Assembly (NCBI RefSeq): GCF_002156385.1
Contig: NZ_MVJM01000001.1
Span: 824,861-888,860 of the forward strand
Direction: 5' to 3'
Source of the DNA: Halalkalibacter urbisdiaboli
Lineage (GTDB): Bacteria; Bacillota; Bacilli; Bacillales; Bacillaceae_D
DNA: 64,000 nucleotides
Made by a program: the position numbers and the translations under genes. Below the pieces are notes generated by a model. The model did no database searches, was not told the origin of the DNA, and saw only the letters and a list, made by a program, of their open reading frames with translations. Positions 48,300-57,554 of this stretch are shown in pieces. The first letter of the stretch is position 1, and each line of letters starts with the position of its first letter.

Positions 48300-48648
48300 T
48301 TATTGAACAACGCGAGCTCTACCCTCAGCCCATTTTTTATTTAAATCTTCCATAATTTCATCGTATGTCATTGATACATTTCCAATTCCAGCTAGACCCT
48401 ACTCGATTCCCGCTTTCTTGTAAAGTTAACCCTTCATCTGTTGCATGCTGTTGACCGAATAACACCTGTTGACCACTGACATCCTGTAAAAACGCAAATA
48501 GTTCTTTCGTATACTTTGAAGCATTCGGATCGGCCATCTTAAGCTCGACTTCAGCAGCAGAAGTACTTATAGGATCAGTAAAAGATACAGCTGGAAATAC
48601 TAGTAATATTGCTAAAAAACATATAAAACACTTCTTTAACCTGTTCAT
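48300..48648 (-). pseudogene. Fossil: GH26 mannanase 5' end joined to a probable ABC binding-protein 3' end
   Basis: From ATG 48648 (ribosome site AAAGGAGGG) the frame encodes a signal peptide (MNRLKKCFICFLAILLVFP) and the start of a GH26 beta-mannanase domain: ELFAFLQDVSGQQVLFGQQH then ATDEGLTLQESGNRVGS. Homology stops near 48395 and this frame ends at 48358. From about 48395 down, a different frame reads LAGIGNVSMTYDEIMEDLNK, KWAEGRARVVQ and stops at 48300. That looks like the C-terminus of a family-1 solute-binding protein, though I cannot prove the family. The simplest explanation is a deletion of more than one kilobase that removed the mannanase active site and the rest of a transporter. 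The piece is not functional. Confidence 0.8.
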
Positions 48649-48723
48649 TATGAACCCTCCTTTTCTTTGAAAACGCATCCATAAAATAACTGGTTTCACT
48701 CCAATCTGATTAAATTTTCCCTT

Positions 48724-48750
48724 TGGAAGCGCTTTGATAAATTCAGTATA
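48724..48750 (-). promoter_or_regulatory. Promoter and cre-like site of the former mannanase gene
   Basis: The plus-strand sequence TGGAAGCGCTTTGA (48724-48737) matches cre at 12 of 14 positions, and minus-strand TATACT (48745-48750) is a plausible -10 just upstream of it. The control region survives although the gene is broken. Confidence 0.5.
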
Positions 48751-48867
48751 CCTGATTTAGGTAAAAATTAAATATAGATTAGTTTATGTAATATTTATTT
48801 TAAAGTTTACGATTACTTAATAAATTGTGTAATCTGTTTAAATCTAGTGAGCCATTTATCTTCACAT

Positions 48868-48897
48868 AAAAAAACCACCTGAATACCGTTCAGATGG
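48868..48897 (-). terminator. Terminator of the LacI regulator gene
   Basis: Minus-strand CCATCTGAA (48889-48897) pairs with TTCAGGTGG (48875-48883), one G-T pair, five-base loop, followed by seven T residues. Confidence 0.88.
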
Positions 48898-48913
48898 CTG
48901 AAATAATTTTTTT

Positions 48914-49933
48914 TTATTTTTCGTTGTTTACTTGAATTTGTTTAACTGAACCACGATGAATAATCTCACCTTTAATTAATACTCGTCCATAATGTTTTTT
49001 ACTATTTTTTATTTTTTCAATAATAAACTTTACAGCTACTTTTGACATTTCTTCAATATCCACTTGTACTGTTGTCATTGGAGGGTTAGAAAGTGTTGAA
49101 TAAATATCATTATCAAATCCTACAACCGAACAATCGTCTGGTACAGAGTAACCCATGCTTTGTAGCTTTCGTATTAATTCGTAGCCAATTTGGTCGTTAT
49201 TGCAAACAAAGGCTGTCGGTAGCCGTTCTGGAATCTCTAGTTCAATGAATTTCCCACGTTCATCCCGGTCACTAATAATGTATTCTTGATCTAAAGATAT
49301 TCTGTGCTCTAATAACGATTTATAAAAACCTAAGAAGCGATCCTGTATACTGCTTGTTGAATAAATATTCCCAACAAAGGCAATATCTCGATGTCCACAG
49401 TTTATTAAGTAATTGGTTAACTCATAAACTCCATAAAAGTTATCCGTTACAATTGAGTCAATATCGGTCGAATCCGTGTAAAAATCTAAGAAAACTTTAG
49501 GAATTTCATTTTCTGTTAACAAATTGATATATTCATTACTAACCTGTCCTAAAATAATAAAGCCATCTACCTTATTCTCATAATACGTTCTTGGCAGATT
49601 AAGTTGCTTCTCATCCGTCTCAGATAAGATTTGAAGGATCCCATAATAGTGATACTGCTCTAACATCTTCGAGATATGCTGATGAAACTTCAGATAAAAG
49701 GATTGTGCATCCCCTGTAAAGCGCTCAGGAATAATTATACCAATATTATAAGAAATGCCTTCCTTCATTGATTTAGCTGCCGTGTTGAAGCGATACCCCA
49801 TTTCTTTGGCAACTTCTTTAATTTTTTCTTTTAATTCGATGCTCACGCCTTCTTTATCATTCAAAGCTTTAGAAACTGTTACACTACTAACCCCAAGTTT
49901 ATCTGCTATATCTCGCATCGTTACATTTTTCAA
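48914..49933 (-). CDS. LacI/GalR family transcriptional regulator
   Basis: About 339 residues. The N-terminal helix-turn-helix MRDIADKLGVSSVTVSKALNDKEGVS is followed by the hinge helix TAAKSMKEGISYNIGIIIP and a periplasmic-binding-like core (PTAFVCNNDQIGYELIRKL, CSVVGFDNDIYSTLSNPPMTTVQVDI). It probably represses sugar genes until an inducer binds; its position suggests the mannan genes beside it. The likely start is TTG 49933 (MKNVTMRDIADKLG) after GTGGGTGGG, rather than the ATG at 49957, whose extra eight residues do not belong to the family. Confidence 0.9.
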   Translation of the reverse strand: MKNVTMRDIADKLGVSSVTVSKALNDKEGVSIELKEKIKEVAKEMGYRFNTAAKSMKEGISYNIGIIIPERFTGDAQSFYLKFHQHISKMLEQYHYYGILQILSETDEKQLNLPRTYYENKVDGFIILGQVSNEYINLLTENEIPKVFLDFYTDSTDIDSIVTDNFYGVYELTNYLINCGHRDIAFVGNIYSTSSIQDRFLGFYKSLLEHRISLDQEYIISDRDERGKFIELEIPERLPTAFVCNNDQIGYELIRKLQSMGYSVPDDCSVVGFDNDIYSTLSNPPMTTVQVDIEEMSKVAVKFIIEKIKNSKKHYGRVLIKGEIIHRGSVKQIQVNNEK

Positions 49934-50167
49934 GTAACCCACCCACTCGCTTTTCATTATTCAAGCTGTTCTTCTATAATTAAATTTAACTATCATTATG
50001 ACCAATTATATCCACAAATAATCTTAAACAGCCCTATTTGACTAAATCATTGTGAAATATTTTTCATTATTACGTTAATATTAGAATTTGCTAAAACGAT
50101 TGTCAATAAACAATGGCAATTAAACCACTTCTATTGCTATAACGAGCCTAAATTATTTAGGTCATAG

Positions 50168-50202
50168 AAAAAACGGTAGCTATTCTAACATTTCGCTACC
50201 GT
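50168..50202 (-). terminator. Terminator of the seven-gene glycosidase operon
   Basis: Minus-strand ACGGTAGC (50195-50202) pairs with GCTACCGT (50173-50180) and runs into TTTTTTC. It lies 24 bp after the last gene of the operon. Between it and the LacI gene (49934-50167) the DNA is AT-rich and I see no gene. Confidence 0.85.
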
Positions 50203-50225
50203 GTCATGCTGTTAATAACGAATAC

Positions 50226-52277
50226 CTACAAAATCTTCTTAAGCCCTTCCCATTTCACATTCCAACTACCATCCGTTGGAAAAAGTGAGTAATCGGTCTC
50301 CTTCCCTTGCCAGCCACAAGCCATCATCGCTACTGCCGTTAGCAGCCCACCATTACCAGGTAGATAACTAGTTAACCCTTGACGTTGATAGTTATGACCA
50401 TTTTGTAAATAAGTATTTTTCGTTGCATCCATTAAGAGAAATTCTACAGCTAACTCTGGTTCATTTAACCTAGCTGCTGTCATTGCACACATTGGAAAAT
50501 CCCATCCCCAGGCACTTTCCCAATCCCATTCCGCTTTTACTTTTCGTAATGTTTGCCTCATAATGGTTTCATCTATCAATGTCCCCGGCAATAACCCTAA
50601 AGCCCCCACCATAGAAGGATGATCATGATTATACAGTGTAAAGGTATCTAAGCAATTCTCATGGGCCAAATACACACCTTGCTCATGCCGAGGCTTCGCT
50701 ATCCCTTGAGCTACCTCTAGCCACTTCTGTGGAATTGGTTCATTTAGACGTTTTGCCCATTCACTCGCAATTTCAAGACCATATTTCCAATATTCCAGCT
50801 CATAAGGCGGATTTAAACTTTCCTCTGGCTTGTGACATTCCTGTGCCGGAATTAAAGGAGGTCCTAACATATATTCTTTTCTTTCTTGATTCCAAACCGC
50901 GTAAGAAGCCATAAACGTTGCAGACTGAAACACCATTTCTTTAAATTTCATCAAGAACTCCTCATTTGGCTCAGAAGTGTAGCAAAGTTCGGCTAACATA
51001 ATCGGATGTGGTTGCTGCCAAATTAATACAGGAGCAATAGTAGAAGGACTTTGTTCCCCATCGTGTCCGACCATTTTCGGCCAACGTGCCCCTTCATATC
51101 CTTGAGAAGCTGCTAAATCCTTTGCCTTAGGTAAGATTGAATTGTACCAGTCCAGACTCTTTTGCAAAAGCTTAGTCCTATTCCAAATCGGAAAATGTGC
51201 AGCATGCCACCAATGCATTTCCAAATGAAATTTTCCGAACCAGCTATTATACATTAAGCCAGTTTCTTGTGGCGGAACAGAGCCACTGCAATGAATAGCT
51301 GTTAAAAATTGTGATAAAACGACTCTCCGTTCTAGTTCATGTGCTCTCACATCTCTACTTTCCGAAAAATCAATTGCAGCACCATCTATCCAAAACGTAT
51401 TCCAAAACGTACAACTATCTTGCAGGATGTCTTCATACTTACTAGGAATTGGTTCATCTGCTGCAAATGAAATAGAAAAAGTTAAATGCTCGCCACTGCT
51501 CGGTATGAGTGTATACTCATGTGTTGCGGTTTCCACGATATCGCCATTATCCCAAGTTAATGCTACATTATACTGATCCTCATCAAGGGTTCGGCGTAAT
51601 GTTATTGAATTACTCGATTTCCTAACAGTTGACGTCTTATGACGAAATGGAAATTGCCAATTCAGGTCTGTTGCCTCATCCCACTCGTCTGAAACGATGT
51701 CAGGGTTCGGAAATGATAATTGAACGTGTAAACGTCCTTGTTCTATTAAAGGGGAAACGACTTTCACTCCAATCTCATCTTTGTTCGAATGACAAGCTGT
51801 GATTACAAACACAGGCTTACCTTCTAATGAAAAATGACTAGATACATAGCCCTCCCATAAATTAAGCGTTTGTTTAATATCTTGAATATCTACTATTTCA
51901 GCATTTTGTCCATTTTCTTTACGTAATCGAAAGGAGAGTTGACCTAGTTGTAATCGGTGTGGATTCTGTCTAAGCCAATGATAAGCCTCTGATTTTTCTT
52001 TAGGATGAAGTGGATAGTCGATTGCCCTTCCATAGGTGTCAAGCGATTGTAATGTTATATCATTAAAATCAAATAAATTTCGCTTTTTCGTAGAATGCCA
52101 GCCCCAATTAGATTGTGTTCCTAAAGGTACATCATAGGCTTTAGGAAATGTCTGTAATCCAGTAACATCTACAGTAAAAGCAAACTCTCCATTCCCAACA
52201 CTTAGTGGCGAAAGTGGATCAACCTCCGTTAGTCTAGGAAAATGTCGATGAACAAGCTTCCGTCTATCAATACTCAT
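50226..52277 (-). CDS. Unassigned (alpha/alpha)6-type glycoside hydrolase
   Basis: 683 residues, no signal peptide. Residues 1-290 look like a beta-sandwich (DPLSPLSVGNGEFAFTVDVTG, LHVQLSFPNP). The rest reads like an (alpha/alpha)6 barrel: FHLEMHWWHAAHFPIWNR, GYEGARWPKMVGHDGEQSPS, PLIPAQECHKPEESLNPPYE, WDWESAWGWDFPMCAMTAARL and SYLPGNGGLLTAVAMM. This recalls the GH65/GH95 superfamily (sandwich plus six-hairpin barrel, PxxE-type acid), but I cannot place it in a CAZy family. GAGGAG precedes ATG 52277. It ends an operon with GH43, an ABC importer and YesMN, so it should act on an imported oligosaccharide in the cytoplasm. Exact bond and sugar unknown. Confidence 0.7.
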   Translation of the reverse strand: MSIDRRKLVHRHFPRLTEVDPLSPLSVGNGEFAFTVDVTGLQTFPKAYDVPLGTQSNWGWHSTKKRNLFDFNDITLQSLDTYGRAIDYPLHPKEKSEAYHWLRQNPHRLQLGQLSFRLRKENGQNAEIVDIQDIKQTLNLWEGYVSSHFSLEGKPVFVITACHSNKDEIGVKVVSPLIEQGRLHVQLSFPNPDIVSDEWDEATDLNWQFPFRHKTSTVRKSSNSITLRRTLDEDQYNVALTWDNGDIVETATHEYTLIPSSGEHLTFSISFAADEPIPSKYEDILQDSCTFWNTFWIDGAAIDFSESRDVRAHELERRVVLSQFLTAIHCSGSVPPQETGLMYNSWFGKFHLEMHWWHAAHFPIWNRTKLLQKSLDWYNSILPKAKDLAASQGYEGARWPKMVGHDGEQSPSTIAPVLIWQQPHPIMLAELCYTSEPNEEFLMKFKEMVFQSATFMASYAVWNQERKEYMLGPPLIPAQECHKPEESLNPPYELEYWKYGLEIASEWAKRLNEPIPQKWLEVAQGIAKPRHEQGVYLAHENCLDTFTLYNHDHPSMVGALGLLPGTLIDETIMRQTLRKVKAEWDWESAWGWDFPMCAMTAARLNEPELAVEFLLMDATKNTYLQNGHNYQRQGLTSYLPGNGGLLTAVAMMACGWQGKETDYSLFPTDGSWNVKWEGLKKIL

Positions 52278-52304
52278 TGCTTCACTCCTCACATATTGAT
52301 ACAG

Positions 52305-53189
52305 TTACTCTGTAATCAATTTTCCGTTCATTTCAGACAGTGTTATAAAAATCGGCCGCTCTAACGGTGTTTTGTTTGGGGTATGCAACGTTAAAATTAA
52401 TTGATTAGCGAACGTTCTAAATATCATCCCGTGTCCACCATCATTTAAGTAGAGCGGATGCTCTTCATGTACCCACGGTCCTGTGACATTTCCAGAGACC
52501 GACCTTGAAATCCCTTGGGCATATACATTGTTTACGAAGCTAGCCCAAAGCATAACGAGTTCATCATTCATCGTTTTAAACATGAACGTTCCATCCGTAA
52601 CATAGTTCTCTGAATCTGGAAATCTCTTATGTTTGAACGAAGTCGGCCATGGTGCATCAGATGCTCGAAATAACACGACCGGTTCACCAGTTGCTTTCTT
52701 TAAATCCGTTGATAATCTTTGGGCACAAACCTCTCCATCGCTAACTTGAACCCATTCATGACAAAAGACGATCCAAGGGTCCCCTTCCTCATCAACATAT
52801 AATGTCCCATCAAGAGAGAACCACTCTCTTGGAGTCACAGGCTCTGGACTGTGAGGAACGAAGGGTCCTGTAACTTTATCTGAAACTAATATTCCTGTCC
52901 CTCGTTTTTGATTATCTTTCCGCAAAAATGTAGCAAACATATAATATTTCCCTTGATAGTAATGGACTTCGGGCGCCCAAAAATTTTCGTCTGAGTAAAA
53001 GCTTTCTTCTGGACGAAACACGGGAAAGGGTCCATCCCACGTTTCTAAATCTGTCCCCACGTACATATCAAAGCCGGTACCTGGTCCCCAAATATTTTTA
53101 TCGGTACTACCAAACAGATAGTATCTTCCTTCTGCTTCATCAACATAGACAAAGGGATCTCTTATTTGGATTTGGTCGTTCGTTACCAT
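52305..53189 (-). CDS. GH43 family glycosidase (intracellular)
   Basis: About 294 residues, a single five-bladed beta-propeller without signal peptide. The general base Asp is in IQIRDPFVYVDE, the pKa-modulating Asp in FSLDGTLYVDEEGDPW, and the C-terminal GGHGMIFRTF supplies the propeller histidine. The position of the acid Glu (VTEGP in classical members) reads YVTDGTFMF, so an Asp stands there. GH43 enzymes release arabinofuranose or xylose from plant oligosaccharides. The likely start is ATG 53189 (MVTNDQIQIRDP) with AAAGGA upstream; ATG 53198 is possible. It lies 28 bp after the response regulator gene and 27 bp before the unassigned glycosidase. Confidence 0.87.
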   Translation of the reverse strand: MVTNDQIQIRDPFVYVDEAEGRYYLFGSTDKNIWGPGTGFDMYVGTDLETWDGPFPVFRPEESFYSDENFWAPEVHYYQGKYYMFATFLRKDNQKRGTGILVSDKVTGPFVPHSPEPVTPREWFSLDGTLYVDEEGDPWIVFCHEWVQVSDGEVCAQRLSTDLKKATGEPVVLFRASDAPWPTSFKHKRFPDSENYVTDGTFMFKTMNDELVMLWASFVNNVYAQGISRSVSGNVTGPWVHEEHPLYLNDGGHGMIFRTFANQLILTLHTPNKTPLERPIFITLSEMNGKLITE

Positions 53190-53217
53190 TCTCCGCATCC
53201 TTTCATAAGTTAATCTT

Positions 53218-54834
53218 TTAATAAAATTCTGAAGGACTCATACCTGTTACTGATTTGAAAACTTGACTGAAATAAGTTGAGTTTTGATATCCAACCATCT
53301 CACTCACTTCGTAAACCATATATTTCTTTTCCCTTAAACGCTCCTTTGCTTTCTCTATTCGAAAGCGATTCAAATACGTTACAAAGGTTTCACCAGTCAC
53401 CTTCTTAAATAATTGTGATAAATAGTTACGATTGACATATAACGTATCTGCTATTTCAGCTAACGTAATTTCTTGATCATAGTTTTCTTTTACGTAATCT
53501 TTCACAGCTACTATCAACTTGTGACTCTTTTTCCCATTTAACTCTTCTTTCGTTTGACCGACCCAAGTATCTATTCGCTCCCCCATCCAAGACGTTAATT
53601 CCCTTATCGTTCGCTGTGAATAAACCTTCGTTAATAGCTGTGACATATCTAGTGTTTCATTCATTAGTTGCTCTTTCGAGTGAGAGTTCATCAAAATAGC
53701 ATTTAGTGTACTTATACAAATGGTTTGAACGATATAGAGAGACATGTTTTTCTCTGTCTCAATAGTTTTAACAAAACATCCCCAAATGTTTACTAATCCT
53801 TCATAATCCTTTAGTAGAATAGCTTCATGAATGTCTTTTAACAGTTCAAAAGGATAATAAGAACATTCAACTTCACTTTGCTCTTGAACCTCCTCGAATG
53901 TATAAACACGATTAAATTCTTGATATTCCGCAGCTTCTAAAGCACGTTGACTCTCAAGATATGAATCGATAATTTCATGAACACCCGTTTTCATTCTTCC
54001 TATACCTACAACGATTGAAAGTTTTAAGAAAAAAAGAATCGTCCTCATTAACTCACTTGATAGTTCATAGCTTACGTCGCGTAAATGGCTCGTGTTTTCA
54101 TTTTCAAAAAAAACGAGTACAAATGTTGAATCCGAGTAATCGACAACGTGAATATCAACCTCGGAAAACCTCTCATGAGTTTCGATCATTTCTAAAATAA
54201 TATTTCCGGCACTAAATTTCATAAGCTGCCAGTCTCGTTCATGGGCCTTCGTTAAATATGGAGGTCGGATCACAGTAAGTGTACTTACAATAACATTTTG
54301 CTCTTTAGACAAATTAAGTAATGCTAACTTTTCACTAGGAATGTCAGAGGCTTTATACCTTGTATTAAGCAGTTCTCTTACTAGTGCATCCTTCGTATAA
54401 CGTAAGTACTCATTTCTTTGAGTTTCATAGTTCTTTATTAATGTTTTTTGCTTTTCCTGTATATCAATTTCTTGACTAATATCGAGTAAGACGGTCTCAA
54501 TTTCCTGGATAGGGGATGGCTTTAAAAAGAAATGCTTCACTCCATATCGAATCGCTTCTCTTGCATTCTCAAAGTGGTCATAGCCACTATGGATAACAAT
54601 ATGGATATCTGGAAATTCTTCATATAGTCGTTTAATTAATTCCAAACCAGTCATTTTCGGCATATAAATGTCTGTAATCAAAATATCTGGAGGACTTAAC
54701 CTAATCTTCTTTAACGCTTCAAGCCCATCACATGCCGTATCCTTAACGGTTAGATTTAATTTCCTCCATGGTACATGGTTGATAAGACCATTCCTTATTT
54801 CTTGGTCGTCATCAATGATTAATACTGACTTCAT
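53218..54834 (-). CDS. Response regulator, YesN type with AraC domain (second system)
   Basis: 538 residues. The receiver domain shows IIDDDQE, the phosphoacceptor in PPDILITDIYMPKMTG and HFFLKPS. A long middle region follows, and the C-terminal AraC DNA-binding domain contains ITLAEIADTLYVNRNYLSQLF and ends in MVGYQNSTYFSQVFKSVTGMSPSEFY. It overlaps the kinase gene by four bases (ATGA, 54831-54834), implying coupled translation. It probably activates its own operon in response to the sugar sensed by the kinase. It is about as long as the xylan regulator at 27071 but clearly divergent. Confidence 0.93.
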   Translation of the reverse strand: MKSVLIIDDDQEIRNGLINHVPWRKLNLTVKDTACDGLEALKKIRLSPPDILITDIYMPKMTGLELIKRLYEEFPDIHIVIHSGYDHFENAREAIRYGVKHFFLKPSPIQEIETVLLDISQEIDIQEKQKTLIKNYETQRNEYLRYTKDALVRELLNTRYKASDIPSEKLALLNLSKEQNVIVSTLTVIRPPYLTKAHERDWQLMKFSAGNIILEMIETHERFSEVDIHVVDYSDSTFVLVFFENENTSHLRDVSYELSSELMRTILFFLKLSIVVGIGRMKTGVHEIIDSYLESQRALEAAEYQEFNRVYTFEEVQEQSEVECSYYPFELLKDIHEAILLKDYEGLVNIWGCFVKTIETEKNMSLYIVQTICISTLNAILMNSHSKEQLMNETLDMSQLLTKVYSQRTIRELTSWMGERIDTWVGQTKEELNGKKSHKLIVAVKDYVKENYDQEITLAEIADTLYVNRNYLSQLFKKVTGETFVTYLNRFRIEKAKERLREKKYMVYEVSEMVGYQNSTYFSQVFKSVTGMSPSEFY

Positions 54835-56663
54835 GATTGACCTTCCCCCTTCGTACCATCAAACCACTTATGCTGTTTTTTAATCCAAACGTCTAGCTCT
54901 GCTTGCTCTTTAATAATTGGAAGAACAATGCGGACAGCAGTCCCTCCGTCTTGATGATTAAATAATTTAATTCCGTACGGATGTCCACAATACATCCAAA
55001 TTCTTTCTTGAACATTTTTTATACCAATCCCTTTAGAATCGTGCAAATTCCAATTTTCAGGTAATCCACATCCGAAATCAGTCACTGTAATTTCAAGACA
55101 GTCATTATTCGTTTCTTTTACGATTTTCGCAAAAATGATAATGCGGACAACCTTTTTAGACAGGTCAATATAGCCATGCTTCATACTATTTTCGATAAAT
55201 GGCTGTAAAATGATTTTTGGAACATATAAATCCTTGAGCGAAGCTGGTATTTTCACTTCATAGATAAACTCTTCCTTTAATCTCGCACGCTGAATATCAA
55301 CATAGCTTTTCGCATGCTCTAATTCGTCTCTTAGTAGAATAAATTGCCTGCCCCCACTTAAACTAATTCTTAACATCCTACTTAACTGATTGACCATATG
55401 ACTAATATCATCAGCACGGTGGTCCATTGCCTTCCACCGGATCATATCTAACGTATTGTATAGAAAGTGAGGCATTATTTGACTTTGCAAAGCGCGTATT
55501 TCAGCCTCTCTTCTGAAACCGTTTTCTTTTTTTAGATTGTTTAATGTTTCATTTAACTGATTTGTCATATGATTAAAATTATTAGCCAATGTATCATATT
55601 CTTCAATGTAATAAGGACCGACCTTTTTATCAAAGCGCCCTTTTTCTACATATTTCATTCCTGTGATCAGCTTTGAAATCGGTCCAGTAAATCGCTTCCC
55701 TACCCAATAAACGATAGGAACGGATAAAACTAATCCTAAAAGACCCATTAATAATATAGTAAAGCCGATTTTTCTAGTTTCTTGATATAAAGGGTCAACT
55801 GGTATTAATTGCACTAAGCTCCATTGCTCATAATTCGGTTCCGAAATTAATAGGAGAAAGAACTCATTCTCATGTTTAATTAATTCATGGTGATTAGAAT
55901 ACTGATTATAAGTTTCCGTTAGCATCATATACGGTTCTGAAGGTGCTGAGATCGTGATCTCATCTAATACTTGAAAACTTTCCGGAGAGTGGGTTTGAGC
56001 AATAATCTTTCTCCCTGTATTTAAAAGGATTAATGGTTCATCCGATTCTTTTAATAACTCTTTATTAGACATATAGTCAAAGAAAGTCTCTGCCAAAACA
56101 TTTACTTTTATATAGCCAACAGTCTGGCCACGTTGATTTAGGATTCGATGAACATAACTAATGAACTCCTGATTAGAAAATGCGGATTGATGTTTAGGAA
56201 CCCACCCATCATCCATCTTATTAAATAATTGTTTAAACCATCTTTCATTCTCAATGTTCTCTTTGGACTGAACGATTTTTCCAGGAATTTTAGGATAGTT
56301 CTCATAACGATCCGTATAAATATCAATGGAATGAATATATGTCTTTAAGCTTGTCACACCATTTACTAGCTGTGTTAATTCGCGCTGTTCAGCAATGGCT
56401 TCATAAGAGCTAGCAGGTTCATCCGAAAACATTTGAATGACGTTTCGATTTATCGCAATATACATCCCTGCCTCGCTTACACTTGTAATAAAGCCCGACA
56501 GCTTCTTTGCACTTTCATTTAACAGCGTTAGCCTCGCTTCACTGATTTCCTCCGACGTAAAATTAAAGAAATACTTATACGATACAAAGCTGAGGCCAGA
56601 TAAGAAAAGTCCGTTGACCATAACAAAGCTGATAACCATAATTGTGGTTAATTTTCTAAACAT
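54831..56663 (-). CDS. Sensor histidine kinase, YesM type (second system)
   Basis: 610 residues: span near 8-30, an extracellular sensor domain to about 290, span near 295-315, HAMP (ISKLITGMKYVEKGRFDKKVG), and the kinase core with SQIMPHFLYNTLDMIRW (phosphoacceptor His), PFIENSMKHGY (N-box) and DFGCGLPENW (G-box). ATG 56663 (MFRKLTTIM) has AGAAAGG nine bases upstream and is preferred over TTG 56684. It sits 48 bp after the permease genes and is coupled to the regulator gene. Having transporter, kinase and regulator in one operon suggests sensing of the imported sugar. Confidence 0.92.
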   Translation of the reverse strand: MFRKLTTIMVISFVMVNGLFLSGLSFVSYKYFFNFTSEEISEARLTLLNESAKKLSGFITSVSEAGMYIAINRNVIQMFSDEPASSYEAIAEQRELTQLVNGVTSLKTYIHSIDIYTDRYENYPKIPGKIVQSKENIENERWFKQLFNKMDDGWVPKHQSAFSNQEFISYVHRILNQRGQTVGYIKVNVLAETFFDYMSNKELLKESDEPLILLNTGRKIIAQTHSPESFQVLDEITISAPSEPYMMLTETYNQYSNHHELIKHENEFFLLLISEPNYEQWSLVQLIPVDPLYQETRKIGFTILLMGLLGLVLSVPIVYWVGKRFTGPISKLITGMKYVEKGRFDKKVGPYYIEEYDTLANNFNHMTNQLNETLNNLKKENGFRREAEIRALQSQIMPHFLYNTLDMIRWKAMDHRADDISHMVNQLSRMLRISLSGGRQFILLRDELEHAKSYVDIQRARLKEEFIYEVKIPASLKDLYVPKIILQPFIENSMKHGYIDLSKKVVRIIIFAKIVKETNNDCLEITVTDFGCGLPENWNLHDSKGIGIKNVQERIWMYCGHPYGIKLFNHQDGGTAVRIVLPIIKEQAELDVWIKKQHKWFDGTKGEGQS

Positions 56664-56711
56664 AGTAGATGGCCTTTCTATCAATATAGTTGTAGAAACG
56701 TTGCTAGCATT

Positions 56712-57554
56712 TTACCCTTTTAACCCTGTAGTAGCAATCCCTTCAACAATATACTTTTGGAAAATAAAGAAAACAGTTGTTATAGGCAATAACGATAGGA
56801 CAGACATCGCAAATACAGAGCCCCACGAGGAATCACCTTGCGAATCTAAAAATAAACGAAGTCCTAAAGGTACTGTAAATTTATCAACAGTATTTAAATA
56901 AAGAATTTGACTAAAAAAATCATCCCAAGTCCAAATAAAAGTAAAGATTGCGGTTGTTATCAAAACAGGTACGGCTAAAGGCATAATAATCCGAGCATAA
57001 ATTTGGATGATACCACAGCCATCCATTGTCGCGCTTTCATCTAATTCTCTTGGAATCCCACGGAAAAATTGAATCATTAAGAAAATGAAAAAGGCATCCG
57101 TTGCTAACAGCTTTGGGACAGTTAATGGAAGAATGGTGTTTATCCAATTTAACTGATGAAAGATTGTATACTGCGGAACTAATGTAACATGTGCCGGTAG
57201 CATAATCGTCATAAGCATACAGGCAAACCATAGTTTTTTTAGTGGGAATTTTAATCTAGCAAAAGCATAGGCTGCCATTGAACATGTAATCAAATTTGCT
57301 ATCACACTAATGGAGCTAATCATAAACGAATTTTTAAAAAAGGAACCAAATGTAATATCGCGTACAACGTTCCAACCCTTAGTATAGTTCTCAAACGTCA
57401 TCTCCTTTGGCCACAAGCCTGGAGATGAGAATATAAGATACTCTGGCTTTAAAGAACTTGAAATCATCCACAGCACTGGGTACAGCATGAGTATACCGCC
57501 GGAAATTATAAGTAAATGACTACTCACTTTTTTAAAGGTAGATTGCCGATTCAT
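56712..57554 (-). CDS. Sugar ABC transporter permease, MalG/LacG type
   Basis: 280 residues, six spans. The EAA loop ESATMDGCGIIQIYARIIMPLAVPVL and the end QKYIVEGIATTGLKG are typical of CUT1 MalG-type subunits. Its ATG shares one base with the stop of the partner permease (TAATG at 57554), so the two are translated together. It forms the channel for the unknown oligosaccharide of this operon; the ATPase must come from elsewhere (MsmX type). Confidence 0.94.
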   Translation of the reverse strand: MNRQSTFKKVSSHLLIISGGILMLYPVLWMISSSLKPEYLIFSSPGLWPKEMTFENYTKGWNVVRDITFGSFFKNSFMISSISVIANLITCSMAAYAFARLKFPLKKLWFACMLMTIMLPAHVTLVPQYTIFHQLNWINTILPLTVPKLLATDAFFIFLMIQFFRGIPRELDESATMDGCGIIQIYARIIMPLAVPVLITTAIFTFIWTWDDFFSQILYLNTVDKFTVPLGLRLFLDSQGDSSWGSVFAMSVLSLLPITTVFFIFQKYIVEGIATTGLKG

